Below, in pieces: positions 35,584-44,664 of a stretch of DNA of 49,105 nt (the first letter of the stretch is position 1; each line of letters begins with the position of its first letter). A model generated the notes under the pieces. That model made no database searches. It was given only the letters and a program-made list of their open reading frames with translations, and was not told the origin of the DNA. The position numbers were made by a program, and so were the translations under genes. Source of the stretch: an uncultured Brachyspira sp. (lineage in GTDB: Bacteria; Spirochaetota; Brachyspiria; Brachyspirales; Brachyspiraceae); contig CALXXQ010000164.1 in assembly GCA_944392715.1 (NCBI GenBank), positions 1 through 49,105 of the forward strand. Direction: 5' to 3'.

Positions 35584-36753
35584 TTAAAATCTAGCACTCA
35601 AATAAGGCATAGGATTTTTATGGTCTCCTCCAACTCTAATTTCAAAGTGACAGTGTATACCTGTAGTTCTTCCTGTATTTCCTATAAGAGCTACTTTTTC
35701 ACCTCTTTTTACTTTCTGTCCATAATCAACAAGAAGTTTAGAATTATGACCATAAGCAGTTTGATATCCATTAGCATGAGTAATGAGTAGGAACCATCCA
35801 TATCCGTTTCTCCAGCCTGCAAAAGTAACTACACCATCAGCTACTGCAAGTATAGGAGTACCATAAGGACCTGCTATATCTACGCCATAGTGATAGCTTT
35901 TTTCCTGATTGAATGGAGAAAGTCTTGCTCCAAATCCGCTTGATATTCTTCCTCCTCCAGCTACAGGCCAGCCTAATGGTATTTCTTTATGTATTTTTGG
36001 AGATACTTCCATAAATGCAAGAACATTTTTCTGGTATGAATCTACTTCGCTTAACATTTTATTAATATTTGTAGATTCATTATAAGATGTACTATTGTTA
36101 TTATTGAAATTTCCTGCATCATTATAATCTATTGCATATGATATAGATTTCATTGTATTATTATAATCAGTTAATGCTTTAGAAAATCTATTTAATGATT
36201 TTTTATAATCTTCTATTAAAGTATATGTTTTTGCTTCTCTTGCAGATAGAGTATTATAGAATTCTCTTGCCTGTTTTTGTCTATTATATGCATCATATCC
36301 TGTATAAATCAAAGAAGAGAATACTAATACTAAGAATAGTATCATAAAGTTATTAATAGGAAGTCTTATACCATGCTCTTCATCATCATAGAATATAAGT
36401 ATGCTTCTTTCATGATTTCCTTTTCTTTTAATTGCATCTATAATTGTTTTGAAGAAATGTCTTATTCCATATGTAGCATTGTATATTTTTCCTAAGACTC
36501 TTTTAGTTCTATTAAATTTTATTTTTGTTTTAGGTGCTTTATATCTTGAAGTAGGTTTTAACTGCACCTTTTTCTTATAATTTATATCAAAACGAGAATT
36601 TGAACTATCAGCTGCTTTATTTGCATCTTTAAAGTTTCCTACAAATTGCTTAGCTAAATTTTTCACATCTCTTGATGTTTCTTCTAAATAATATTTATCC
36701 AATTGAGCATTGGACTTTTTTTCTTTTGTTGAGGTATTGTCTGTTACTAAAAT
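35584..36753 (-). CDS. M23-family peptidoglycan endopeptidase, membrane-anchored
   Basis: 389 codons from an ATT at 36753, or 372 aa from the first conventional start, a TTG at 36702. The ATT was chosen because AAGGAG lies seven bases before it while the TTG has no binding site. The N-terminal 115 residues are basic and cytoplasmic, followed by one membrane helix (FMILFLVLVFSSLIYTGY) and a coiled coil. The LytM domain has, numbered from the TTG, H271/D275 in HYGVD, H309 in ITHANG and HCH at 350-352, so all zinc and catalytic residues are present. It probably cuts peptide crosslinks during growth or division. It follows ruvB by 11 bases. Confidence 0.85.
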   Translation of the reverse strand: MLVTDNTSTKEKKSNAQLDKYYLEETSRDVKNLAKQFVGNFKDANKAADSSNSRFDINYKKKVQLKPTSRYKAPKTKIKFNRTKRVLGKIYNATYGIRHFFKTIIDAIKRKGNHERSILIFYDDEEHGIRLPINNFMILFLVLVFSSLIYTGYDAYNRQKQAREFYNTLSAREAKTYTLIEDYKKSLNRFSKALTDYNNTMKSISYAIDYNDAGNFNNNNSTSYNESTNINKMLSEVDSYQKNVLAFMEVSPKIHKEIPLGWPVAGGGRISSGFGARLSPFNQEKSYHYGVDIAGPYGTPILAVADGVVTFAGWRNGYGWFLLITHANGYQTAYGHNSKLLVDYGQKVKRGEKVALIGNTGRTTGIHCHFEIRVGGDHKNPMPYLSARF

Positions 36754-36766
36754 GGTTCTTCTCCTT
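36751..36766 (-). promoter_or_regulatory. Ribosome binding site pointing to an ATT start codon
   Basis: In the minus direction AAGGAG (36766-36761) overlaps the ruvB stop codon and is followed after seven bases by ATT (36753-36751), in frame with the M23 peptidase and without intervening stops. No ATG, GTG or TTG lies at a usable distance. AUU starts are known for E. coli infC and pcnB. Confidence 0.55.
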
Positions 36767-37805
36767 AAAAATTAAATAACCCTCTTTCACCAGTACTATA
36801 ATTATCGTCATACCTAGATGAAAGATTTAAGTATGAGTATGCTTTATTAGTAGCAACTCTGCCTTTTGGAGTTCTTTTTATAAAACCGCATTGTATAAGA
36901 TATGGTTCTATTACATCTTCTATGGTCTCTATCTGTTCAGATAAAGATACAGATAATGTATCAACTCCTACAGGACCTCCATTATAATGTTTTATAATGG
37001 TGTTTAAATAAAGTTTGTCAAGTGCTTCAAAACCATTTTTATCTATACCCAATTTTTCCAAAGAATCACCTGCAAACTCTTCATCTATTTTTAAAACATC
37101 ATTTACAGTTGCAAAGTCAAAAACTCTTCTTAGAAGTCTATTAACTATTCTAGGCGTTCCCCTAGACCTTGATGCTATAGAAACAGCAGCTTCATTTGTT
37201 ATATCTATCTTTAGAAATTCTGAGCTTCTCTTTACTATATTAGCCAAATCTTCATTAGTATAAAATTCCAGCCTTTCTACTATACCGAATCTATCATAAA
37301 GAGGAGTACTCAAAAGTCCGCTTCTAGTAGTAGCACCTATCAATGTAAAATGAGGCAGTTTTACTCTAAAGCTTTTAGCACTTGTACCTTCTCCTACTTT
37401 TATATCAACAAAAAAGTCTTCCATAGCTGAATAAAGCACCTCTTCAACTACAGTTCTAAGTCTATGAATCTCATCTATAAAAAGTATATCCTTTTCGCCT
37501 AAAGTGGTAAGTATAGACGCCAAATCTCCAGGACGCTCTATTATTGGAGCTGAAGTAGCTTTTATATTACTTCCCATTTCATTAGCTATAATCTGTGCTA
37601 ATGTAGTTTTTCCAAGTCCTGGAGGGCCGTAAAATAGTATATGATCTAAAGAAACATCTCTTTTTTTAGCACTTTCTATAAAAACTTTTAGTTTTGATTT
37701 AATATTTTCCTGACCTAAAAAATCATTAAAACCTTTAGGTCTTATATTATTATTCTGCTTATCATATGAGTTTTCTTCAGTATTTGTTATACTTTCTTTG
37801 TCCAT
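36765..37805 (-). CDS. ruvB: Holliday junction branch-migration helicase RuvB
   Basis: 346 aa, full length. The AAA+ ATPase that drives branch migration with RuvA. Walker A GPPGLGKT at 60-67, Walker [10 protein letters not shown], sensor [18 protein letters not shown], the arginine-containing [14 protein letters not shown], and the winged-helix C-terminus ending in [13 protein letters not shown] are all present. The first 20 residues form an Asn-rich extension ahead of the usual [12 protein letters not shown] start. No ruvA or ruvC is adjacent. The stop codon overlaps the ribosome binding site of the next gene, so the two are translationally linked. Confidence 0.95.
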   Translation of the reverse strand: MDKESITNTEENSYDKQNNNIRPKGFNDFLGQENIKSKLKVFIESAKKRDVSLDHILFYGPPGLGKTTLAQIIANEMGSNIKATSAPIIERPGDLASILTTLGEKDILFIDEIHRLRTVVEEVLYSAMEDFFVDIKVGEGTSAKSFRVKLPHFTLIGATTRSGLLSTPLYDRFGIVERLEFYTNEDLANIVKRSSEFLKIDITNEAAVSIASRSRGTPRIVNRLLRRVFDFATVNDVLKIDEEFAGDSLEKLGIDKNGFEALDKLYLNTIIKHYNGGPVGVDTLSVSLSEQIETIEDVIEPYLIQCGFIKRTPKGRVATNKAYSYLNLSSRYDDNYSTGERGLFNF

Positions 37806-37860
37806 AGCTTTTTATCTGTATAATATATAAGTATATATGAACTATTATTATATAATAAAA

Positions 37861-37920
37861 TATTTTAAATGACAAACATTTATATAAAAATATTTTAAAT
37901 AGTCAACATTTATCTAAAAA
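37861..37920. repeat. Two tandem 30-bp repeats
   Basis: The 30-base unit starting TATTTTAAAT (37861-37890) is repeated directly at 37891-37920 with five differences, both units ending in CTAAAAA or ATAAAAA, and a third partial start TATTTG follows. It lies in the 221-base divergent gap between ruvB and the chemoreceptor gene. It may be a binding-site array or simple slippage. Confidence 0.55.
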
Positions 37921-38026
37921 TATTTGTAAATTTATAGTATATATATTATTTTTGATATTGTAAAAAATAAATTGTATATAATATATATTATAGTATAATA
38001 TTTTAATTAATGATTTGGAGATTCAA

Positions 38027-39979
38027 ATGAATAAGCTAAATAGTCTGCAATTTAAAATAAGTATGGTAATATTAATTCCTTTTCTTATTATGCTTATAAT
38101 ATCAAGTGCAGTTAATATTCTATCTGTTAATAATGTTACAAGAAAATTATCATATAAAGTGCTAGAGGAAAGTGCAAAAGGAGAAGCAGCAAAAGTGGAA
38201 TCTCTTGTTCAGGAAGCACTTGATAGCTTAAAAACATTTGAATATATTGTTAATGATTTATATCTTTCTGGTGAAAGAAATAGAGATGCTTATAAAGAAA
38301 CAACAGAAGAATTTTTTGTTAATTTACCTGAAGGTACAGGGGCTTTATTTTTAGTATTTGAACCTAATATTATTGGAAATGATGCAGATTATATAAATGA
38401 TATGAATTATTCTGAGGCTGGAGGAATGTTTTCTGATTATTCATATAGAAACGGAACTTCTATAAGCAGCAGAGGTATGACTAAAGATGAATTAAAAAGC
38501 GATTATTATACAGTACCTGTAAGTACTGGAAATACTCATATTACATCTATATATGATTTTGAAGTAGGCGGAAAAATGGTAAAGATGAATACTTGGTCTA
38601 TACCTTTAAAAAATAATAATAATAAAGTTATAGGTGTGGCAGGAGTTGATATATTTATAGATTCTTTAGCTCCTATAATGGATAATATAAAGCCTTTTGA
38701 AAATACTCTTACTTCTTTATTTGATCATAATGGTTCTCTGCTCTATAATGTAGAAAATGAAAGTTTTGTGGGTCAGAATGTTTATGATGCTTATTCTTAT
38801 TATAAAGATTATAATTTATTAGATAAAATTAAAGCAGGTCAAACTGTAATATTTGAGGAGTTTAGTGCTACTTTAAAAACTAAGTCTACATATATATTTG
38901 TACCTATAAAATTGCAGACAGGGCAGAACTGGGGTATGAAAATATTAGTACCTAATTATATAATACTTAAAGACAGTAATAATATAAGAAATATGATGAT
39001 AATTGTAGCGGCAGTTATACTTTTGATAGTATTTATTATTACTCCTTTAATTATTAGAAATAAGGTTGTAATTATTATAAAATTATTAGCTCAGGATTTA
39101 ACTAAATTATCTAATGGGGATATATCTTGGACAACACCTCCAGGATTTATTGAATTAAAAGATGAATGGGGCATTATAGCAAAAGCTGTTCAGGGTACTT
39201 TAGATAATTTGAATAATGTAGTTGATACGGTAAAAAAATCATCTTTGCAAGTTGAAAGTGCTGCTAATGAGGTTCTTTCTGGAAATAAAGATTTATCTGA
39301 TAGGACTGAGATGCAGGCTTCTAGTTTGGAGGAAACTGCTTCTACTATGAATCAAATGGCATCTAATGTGAAATTGGCTGTTTCAGATATATCTGAAAGC
39401 ACTACTATGGTTATTGAGGCAAAAGAGCATGTTGGTAAAGCTGGAAGCATAATAGAAGAGAGTGTAAGAAAGATGGATGATGTTTATGAGGCAAGCTCTA
39501 AAATTATGGATATAACTAAATTAATAGAATCAATTGCTTTTCAAACTAATATACTTGCTCTTAATGCTTCAGTTGAGGCTGCACGTGCTGGAGAGCAGGG
39601 AAGAGGTTTTGCTGTAGTTGCTTCTGAAGTTAGAAATTTGGCGCAGAATACTCAGGAATCTGTAAAAAATATTACTTCTTTAATAATTGATAGTAATGAT
39701 AAAATTAATTTAGCTGTTGCGAGTGTTAATGAATCTAAAGAGATATTCTCAGATATATCAGATAGAATGGATAAAATTTCTGATTTGATGCAGAAAGTTA
39801 ATACTGCATCGCAGGAACAGGAGAGAGGAATAGGGCAGATTAATACTGCTATAAATGAAATGGATACTTCTGTTCAGCAAAATGCTTCATTGGTAGAAGA
39901 GGCTAGTTCTTCATCGCAATTATTATTAAATGAGGCTCAAAATTTGAATAAATTAATAGACTTTTTTAAATTAAGATAA
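38027..39979 (+). CDS. Methyl-accepting chemotaxis protein (Cache-type sensor)
   Basis: 650 aa of standard receptor layout: a first membrane helix ([20 protein letters not shown]), an extracytoplasmic sensor of about 270 residues with the dCache-like stretch [15 protein letters not shown]...[12 protein letters not shown], a second helix ([19 protein letters not shown]), HAMP, and the cytoplasmic signalling helices with tip [20 protein letters not shown]. The ATG at 38027 has TTGGAG six bases upstream; the in-frame TTG at 38015 is part of that site. It sends ligand information to CheA/CheW and the periplasmic flagella. Ligand unknown. A weak hairpin (AGTGTTT...AAACACT, 40015-40035) follows. 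Confidence 0.92.
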   Translation: MNKLNSLQFKISMVILIPFLIMLIISSAVNILSVNNVTRKLSYKVLEESAKGEAAKVESLVQEALDSLKTFEYIVNDLYLSGERNRDAYKETTEEFFVNLPEGTGALFLVFEPNIIGNDADYINDMNYSEAGGMFSDYSYRNGTSISSRGMTKDELKSDYYTVPVSTGNTHITSIYDFEVGGKMVKMNTWSIPLKNNNNKVIGVAGVDIFIDSLAPIMDNIKPFENTLTSLFDHNGSLLYNVENESFVGQNVYDAYSYYKDYNLLDKIKAGQTVIFEEFSATLKTKSTYIFVPIKLQTGQNWGMKILVPNYIILKDSNNIRNMMIIVAAVILLIVFIITPLIIRNKVVIIIKLLAQDLTKLSNGDISWTTPPGFIELKDEWGIIAKAVQGTLDNLNNVVDTVKKSSLQVESAANEVLSGNKDLSDRTEMQASSLEETASTMNQMASNVKLAVSDISESTTMVIEAKEHVGKAGSIIEESVRKMDDVYEASSKIMDITKLIESIAFQTNILALNASVEAARAGEQGRGFAVVASEVRNLAQNTQESVKNITSLIIDSNDKINLAVASVNESKEIFSDISDRMDKISDLMQKVNTASQEQERGIGQINTAINEMDTSVQQNASLVEEASSSSQLLLNEAQNLNKLIDFFKLR

Positions 39980-40152
39980 TTTTTAGTATAAATTAAATAC
40001 AAAAGATTATTTTAAGTGTTTTATTATTAAACACTATGGAAATATTTAATCTTTATATTATTATAATTAAAATAATATTATACTATATTTAATTCAAATA
40101 ACCTATTTTTCATTAAATTCTATATTTAATTTTTATTTATACAAAATAATAT

Positions 40153-40168
40153 TGGCATAATTATTGCA
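40153..40168 (+). promoter_or_regulatory. Sigma-54-like -24/-12 element upstream of lon
   Basis: TGGCATAATTATTGCA has GG and GC separated by ten bases and matches the TGGCAYR-N4-TTGCW consensus throughout. It lies 115 bases before the lon start. Whether this organism has RpoN is not shown by the window, so the site may be fortuitous. Confidence 0.35.
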
Positions 40169-40179
40169 TAATATTCTTA

Positions 40180-40219
40180 ATGTCATTTTATTTGACATGT
40201 GAATATATTTTTATATTAT
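40180..40219 (+). promoter_or_regulatory. lon promoter with inverted repeat over the -35 box
   Basis: TTGACA at 40192-40197 and TATTAT at 40214-40219 with 16 bases between form a good sigma-70 promoter. The -35 box is part of the perfect inverted repeat ATGTCA (40180-40185) / TGACAT (40193-40198), a likely repressor or activator site. No CIRCE-type (TTAGCACTC) element is seen. The rest of the 303-base gap 39980-40282 is AT-rich without a gene. Confidence 0.55.
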
Positions 40220-40282
40220 ATTATATATATACCGTATGATAAGAAATTTTAACATATTATATTCATTTAACAGGAGTTTTTA

Positions 40283-42781
40283 ATGAGCGAAGAAGTAAAA
40301 AAAGATAAATTGGATAATAAAAAAAATAACGATAATAAAAATAAAAAAAAGGAAGATAATAAAGTTTCAATAGTGGAAGATAAATTACCTTCAAGATTAA
40401 TAATTATACCTGTAATGGGAAAGCCTTTATTTCCTGGGCTTTATGCACCATTTCCAATACCTGCTTATCATGCTGATGCTGTTAATAAGGCTATAGCAGA
40501 AAATGATGGATTTTTAGGACTTAATTTATATATTGCAGATACATTTTCTGGAAATAAATCTCCTTCTGTTGATGAAATTTATAAGGTAGGTGTTGTAGTA
40601 AAGGTATTTAAAAAATTAAATTTACCAGACGGAGGACTTAATCTTCTTATAAATTCAATACGAAGATATAAAGTAATAAAGTATGTAACTACAGACCCTG
40701 TGATAAGAGCAGAACCTCTTTATATACCTGATATAGATCCTTATAGAAATGAAAAAGAAGCTAAAGAGATAAAAGCATATATAAGAGCTTTACTTTCGGA
40801 AGTAAAAACTATTAGCGAGAATAATCCTCTCTTTACAGAAGAGATGCGTCTTACTATGGTTAATGTTGATGATCCTGGAAGATTGGCTGATTTTGTTACA
40901 TCTATGCTTAATGTAGAGAGGGCTAGTCAGCAGGAAATACTTGAAACTTTTGATATTCAAGAAAGATTAGAAAAGGTTCATTTGCTTTTACAAAAAGAAA
41001 AAGAAATATCAGCAATACAGCAGAAAATACAGGGAAGCATAAACTCAAAAGTACAAAAGCAGCAAAGAGAATATTTCTTAAAAGAACAATTAAAAGAGAT
41101 AAAAAAAGAATTAGGATATGATACTGATCCTAAACAAAAAGATATAGAAAAATATAAAATGGCTCTTGAGCAATTAAATGTAGTAGAAGAAGTTAAAGAG
41201 AGAATGGAGCAGGAAATAGAAAAGATTTCTACAATAGATACGCATTCTCCTGAATATACTGTTTCTAAAAATTATTTGGATACTTTATTTGCTTTGCCTT
41301 GGAATAAAGAAAATAAAGAAAGAGAAGATATATCTAAAAGTAAAAAGATATTAGATAGAGATCATTATGGTCTTGAAGATGTTAAAGAGAGAATATATGA
41401 ATTTTTAGCAGTGAGAAAATTAAATCCAGAAAAAAAATCTTCTATACTATGTTTTGTAGGCCCTCCTGGTGTTGGTAAAACTTCTATAGGAAAGAGTATT
41501 GCAGAGGCATTGGATAGGCCTTTCTTTAGATTTTCTTTAGGCGGTATGAGAGATGAGGCTGAAATTAAAGGACATAGAAGAACATATATAGGTGCTATGC
41601 CTGGTAAAGTTATAGAGGCTTTAAAAATAGTAAAAGTAAAAAATCCTGTACTTATGCTTGATGAAATTGATAAATTAGGAACAAGCTTTCAGGGCGATCC
41701 TTCAAGTGCATTGCTTGAGGTTTTAGACCCAGAACAGAATTCTTCTTTTAGAGATCATTATCTTGATTTGCCTTTTGATTTATCTAATATTCTATTTATA
41801 ACTACAGCAAATACTCTTGATACTATTCCTAGACCTTTACTTGACAGAATGGAAGTTATAAGACTTTCTGGATACATTATGGAAGAAAAATTAAAAATAG
41901 CTTCTAAATATATTATACCAAGACAAGTTAAAGCTCATGGTCTTGATATAAAGAGTATTAATTTCACTAATAAAGCTATTGCCAAAATAGTAGACGGATA
42001 TGCAAGAGAGGCTGGAGTTAGGAATTTTGAAAGAAGAATAGAGAGAATATGCAGAAAAATTGCAGCAGATATTGTAGAGCATAATAAAAAAACTTACAGC
42101 ATAACAATAGATGATAAAGATTTAGAGAAGTATCTTAAAAAGCCTATATTTACAGAAGATTTTACAGAGAAGGATTTAAAACCTGGAAACTCTATAGGTT
42201 TAGCTTGGACTTCTTTAGGCGGTGCTACTCTTACTATAGAATCTATAAAGGTATCTGAGAAAAAAGATTCAGGAAATATACAGGTAACGGGACAGCTTGG
42301 TGAGGTTATGAGTGAGAGTGTAGAGATAGCATATAGTTATGTAAAAAGCGTTGCTAAATATTATGGCGTTAAAGATGGATATTTTAATGATGCTATGATT
42401 CACTTACATATTCCTGAAGGTGCTACTCCTAAAGACGGACCTTCTGCTGGTATTACTATGGCTACTGCTTTGCTTTCTCTTGGTATGGATAAAGTTATAA
42501 GAAATGATACGGCTATGACTGGAGAGCTTTCTTTAAATGGAAAGGTTCTTCCTATTGGCGGATTAAAAGAAAAAACTATAGCGGCAAAAAGGCTTGGATT
42601 TATTAAGCATATTATAATACCTTATGAGAATACTATGGATTTAGATGAGATTCCTGATAATGTTAAAAAAGGTCTTACTTTCCATCCTGTTAAAGATGTT
42701 AGAGAGGTATTTGATTTTATGTTTAAGCTAAATAAATTAAATAAAGAGAGCAAAAAAGAAGCTGCTTCTGAAAAGAAATAA
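40283..42781 (+). CDS. lon: ATP-dependent protease Lon
   Basis: 832 aa. The N-terminal substrate-binding domain (about 35-240) is preceded by a Lys/Asn/Asp-rich extension of some 35 residues not found in E. coli Lon. The AAA+ module has Walker A GPPGVGKTSIG and Walker B VLMLDEIDKLG. The C-terminal protease has the Ser-Lys dyad S721 (PKDGPSAGITMA) and K764 (GGLKEKTIAAKR). It degrades misfolded and regulatory proteins in the cytoplasm. An AGGAG site lies before the ATG. Monocistronic with a strong terminator and an apparently regulated promoter. Confidence 0.95.
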   Translation: MSEEVKKDKLDNKKNNDNKNKKKEDNKVSIVEDKLPSRLIIIPVMGKPLFPGLYAPFPIPAYHADAVNKAIAENDGFLGLNLYIADTFSGNKSPSVDEIYKVGVVVKVFKKLNLPDGGLNLLINSIRRYKVIKYVTTDPVIRAEPLYIPDIDPYRNEKEAKEIKAYIRALLSEVKTISENNPLFTEEMRLTMVNVDDPGRLADFVTSMLNVERASQQEILETFDIQERLEKVHLLLQKEKEISAIQQKIQGSINSKVQKQQREYFLKEQLKEIKKELGYDTDPKQKDIEKYKMALEQLNVVEEVKERMEQEIEKISTIDTHSPEYTVSKNYLDTLFALPWNKENKEREDISKSKKILDRDHYGLEDVKERIYEFLAVRKLNPEKKSSILCFVGPPGVGKTSIGKSIAEALDRPFFRFSLGGMRDEAEIKGHRRTYIGAMPGKVIEALKIVKVKNPVLMLDEIDKLGTSFQGDPSSALLEVLDPEQNSSFRDHYLDLPFDLSNILFITTANTLDTIPRPLLDRMEVIRLSGYIMEEKLKIASKYIIPRQVKAHGLDIKSINFTNKAIAKIVDGYAREAGVRNFERRIERICRKIAADIVEHNKKTYSITIDDKDLEKYLKKPIFTEDFTEKDLKPGNSIGLAWTSLGGATLTIESIKVSEKKDSGNIQVTGQLGEVMSESVEIAYSYVKSVAKYYGVKDGYFNDAMIHLHIPEGATPKDGPSAGITMATALLSLGMDKVIRNDTAMTGELSLNGKVLPIGGLKEKTIAAKRLGFIKHIIIPYENTMDLDEIPDNVKKGLTFHPVKDVREVFDFMFKLNKLNKESKKEAASEKK

Positions 42782-42805
42782 AATAAATAAAAATCTTAAA
42801 TATAT

Positions 42806-42838
42806 AAAAATGCAGGAAAATTAATCCTGCATTTTTTA
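42806..42838 (+). terminator. Intrinsic terminator of lon
   Basis: AAAAATGCAGGA at 42806-42817 pairs with TCCTGCATTTTT at 42825-42836 around a 7-base loop, the T-run forming part of the stem and continuing after it. Confidence 0.85.
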
Positions 42839-42865
42839 TTATCTTTATTTTATATAAAAATTCAT

Positions 42866-42961
42866 ACGCACGTTAAATAAGTTTTAAAATATAAAAATAT
42901 TTTCAATTTCAAATTAAATTATTAATTAAACTTTATTCAGCGTGCGTTGAATAAAGTTTAA
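42866..42961. repeat. CGCACG-ended palindromic element with perfect 14-bp inner hairpin
   Basis: ACGCACGTTAAATAA at 42866-42880 is inversely repeated, with slight change, by TTATTCAGCGTGCGT at 42933-42947. The right arm is itself a hairpin: TTAAACTTTATTCA (42926-42939) pairs perfectly over 14 bases with TGAATAAAGTTTAA (42948-42961) around GCGTGCGT. Similar modules are at 9644 and 43212-43291. First of three repeats in the 510-base gene-free stretch 42782-43291. Confidence 0.65.
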
Positions 42962-42970
42962 ATTTAAATT

Positions 42971-43187
42971 AACACTTGGGCGGGTATGCTTTTATTATTT
43001 AAACTTTAAAATAAAATAGGCTATTAATTTATAATTAAAAATAGAAAATATAAAAGGGCGGGGTATGTAAATAATTTTTTTTAATCTATTCTAATTCCCC
43101 ACCCTTTAGTTTTTTAATTTAATTTGCATATAGACTTTTTATTTTTTTTATTATCAAATTAGATTTTTTAGCTGCCCACCCTAGTGT
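42971..43187. repeat. G/C-ended nested palindromic element, copy 2
   Basis: Outer arms ACACTTGGGCGGGTATGC (42972-42989) and GCTGCCCACCCTAGTGT (43171-43187) are inverted repeats. Inner arms AAAGGGCGGGGTAT (43053-43066) and ATTCCCCACCCTTT (43094-43107) are likewise. The inner left arm with its continuation ATGTAAAT is the reverse complement of the inner right arm of the element at 23086-23299, so arms are shared in swapped orientation. No coding capacity. Confidence 0.75.
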
Positions 43188-43211
43188 TTTTTTTTATTTT
43201 AATATATACAC

Positions 43212-43291
43212 CGCACGTAAAATAAAATTTTAATTATATGCTTATACATCATGAAAATTTAAACAATAAATAAAAATCTATTTACCGTGCG
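43212..43291. repeat. CGCACG-ended element abutting the VWA gene
   Basis: CGCACGTAAAATA at 43212-43224 is inversely matched by TATTTACCGTGCG at 43279-43291 with one base difference in length. The right end touches the stop codon of the VWA gene (43292), so the gene's 3' end lies at the repeat boundary. The interior is AT-rich without structure that I can see. Confidence 0.6.
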
Positions 43292-44434
43292 TTATTGTAT
43301 CACAGTGCTTATCCATTTTGAAAGTTCATTAGGTGTTATAGCAGCAACTTTAGCACCTATTTTTGCTAATTGCTTTGCTGCCTCTTTATCATAACTTGCA
43401 TCTGCATTATAATCTAATGCAGGAATCACAAAAAGTTTAGACCTTGCTTCTATTATATCTCTTGCACTTTTATACATATATTTATAATCTCGGCTGTCAT
43501 ATAAATCGCTTATAAGAAGTACTATAGTTTTGTGAGGTATAGTTGTAATTTTTTTAGCATATTCCAAAGCCATAACAATATCAGTACCTCCTCCTAACTG
43601 CACTTTAAATAATACATCTATAGGATCTTTTACGCTATCGCTTAAATCAACGATAGAAGTGTCAAATATTACAAGCTTTATTGATAAATATGGAAGGCTT
43701 GAAAATATAGATGCCATTATTGAAGAATATATAACTGAGTCCAACATAGAGCCGCTTTCATCTATCAATATTATTATATTCCATGGATTATATTTTTTTA
43801 TATTTTGATTGAAGTATAATTTATCTACAAATATAGTCTTATCTTCTATGTTATAGTTTTTTAAATTATTTCTTATTGTTTTTTTTATATCAAGATTTTT
43901 AAATATTTTATTTTGCGTAGTGGAGTTAGGAAGTTTTTTACCATAGAAAACTTTTTTTATATCGCTTTCCATTTTCTTTTTTATATCATTAACAACTTTT
44001 CTTACAATATCATAAGCAGGCTTTTTAACATTGCCGTTCATCATATCTTTGAATGTGAGAATATTTTTTAAAAGTTCCATATTAGGCTCCATCTCTTTTA
44101 AAATATCCTCATCAGTAAGCATTTCAGTAAGATTATATTTTTCTAATGCCTGAGTCTGCATTATTTCAACAGTTTTTTTGGGAAATAATTTTTTTACCTT
44201 TGCAACCCAAATAGGAACAGTTAGACTGCTTTTATTTTTACCTCCCATCTCTTTATTTTTGTTATCAAAATCAGCATACCCAGCTTCTTTGCTGTATTCT
44301 CTGTCATATAAAAAACTTAATGTACTGTCTATTTCAGAGTATTCGCTGTCAAGCTCTATATTGTCATCAGCAAAATTTCCAAGTATTAAACGCCATCTAT
44401 TTATGTTTTTATAGTCTATATTATTATTATCCAT
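43292..44434 (-). CDS. VWA-domain protein (CoxE/YehP-like)
   Basis: 380 aa. The C-terminal half is a von Willebrand A domain with a complete MIDAS metal site: DESGSM (from D225), T284 in GGGTDI, and the acidic LLISDLYD. The N-terminal 200 residues are helical and charged, with no signal peptide or membrane segment. This architecture is that of VWA proteins working with MoxR-type AAA+ ATPases (e.g. YehP/CoxE), which assemble or insert metal into client proteins. No MoxR gene is in the window. The gene is flanked on both sides by G/C-ended palindromic repeats. No clear ribosome binding site is seen before the ATG at 44434. Confidence 0.8.
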   Translation of the reverse strand: MDNNNIDYKNINRWRLILGNFADDNIELDSEYSEIDSTLSFLYDREYSKEAGYADFDNKNKEMGGKNKSSLTVPIWVAKVKKLFPKKTVEIMQTQALEKYNLTEMLTDEDILKEMEPNMELLKNILTFKDMMNGNVKKPAYDIVRKVVNDIKKKMESDIKKVFYGKKLPNSTTQNKIFKNLDIKKTIRNNLKNYNIEDKTIFVDKLYFNQNIKKYNPWNIIILIDESGSMLDSVIYSSIMASIFSSLPYLSIKLVIFDTSIVDLSDSVKDPIDVLFKVQLGGGTDIVMALEYAKKITTIPHKTIVLLISDLYDSRDYKYMYKSARDIIEARSKLFVIPALDYNADASYDKEAAKQLAKIGAKVAAITPNELSKWISTVIQ

Positions 44435-44480
44435 TTATTAATAATAAAATAAATAGGTAAAAAATCAATGGTAAATAAAT

Positions 44481-44584
44481 TTTATTCTAATTCCCCGCCC
44501 ATTATTCTTATAGCCTTATATAATTTTTAGTATTTAATTATTTTTTTGCCTAAAAAGAAATGTTAACACCCGCCCAAGCTATTT
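44481..44584. repeat. G/C-ended palindromic element, half copy
   Basis: TATTCTAATTCCCCGCCC (44483-44500) matches the inner right arm of the element at 42971-43187. TTAACACCCGCCCAAGCT (44563-44580) matches the outer right arm of the element at 23086-23299 (TTAACACCCGCCCAAG). Only right-hand arms are present, so this looks like half an element. It lies in the 230-base gap between the VWA gene and the orphan ATPase. Confidence 0.65.
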
Positions 44585-44598
44585 AAAAAATTAAAATC

Positions 44599-44628
44599 TT
44601 TACATATTTTAAATAGTTTTGTTATTAT
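44599..44628 (+). promoter_or_regulatory. Probable promoter of the orphan ATPase gene
   Basis: TTTACA at 44599-44604 and TATTAT at 44623-44628 with an 18-base spacer, 37 bases before the start codon and right after the half repeat. Plausible but in very AT-rich DNA. Confidence 0.4.
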
Positions 44629-44664
44629 TAAGACTAAAGAAAAATATATAAAAATAAAATAAAT

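Noticed and set aside
40180..40198. CIRCE/HrcA site at lon
   Set aside because: The inverted repeat ATGTCA-N7-TGACAT does not resemble TTAGCACTC-N9-GAGTGCTAA.
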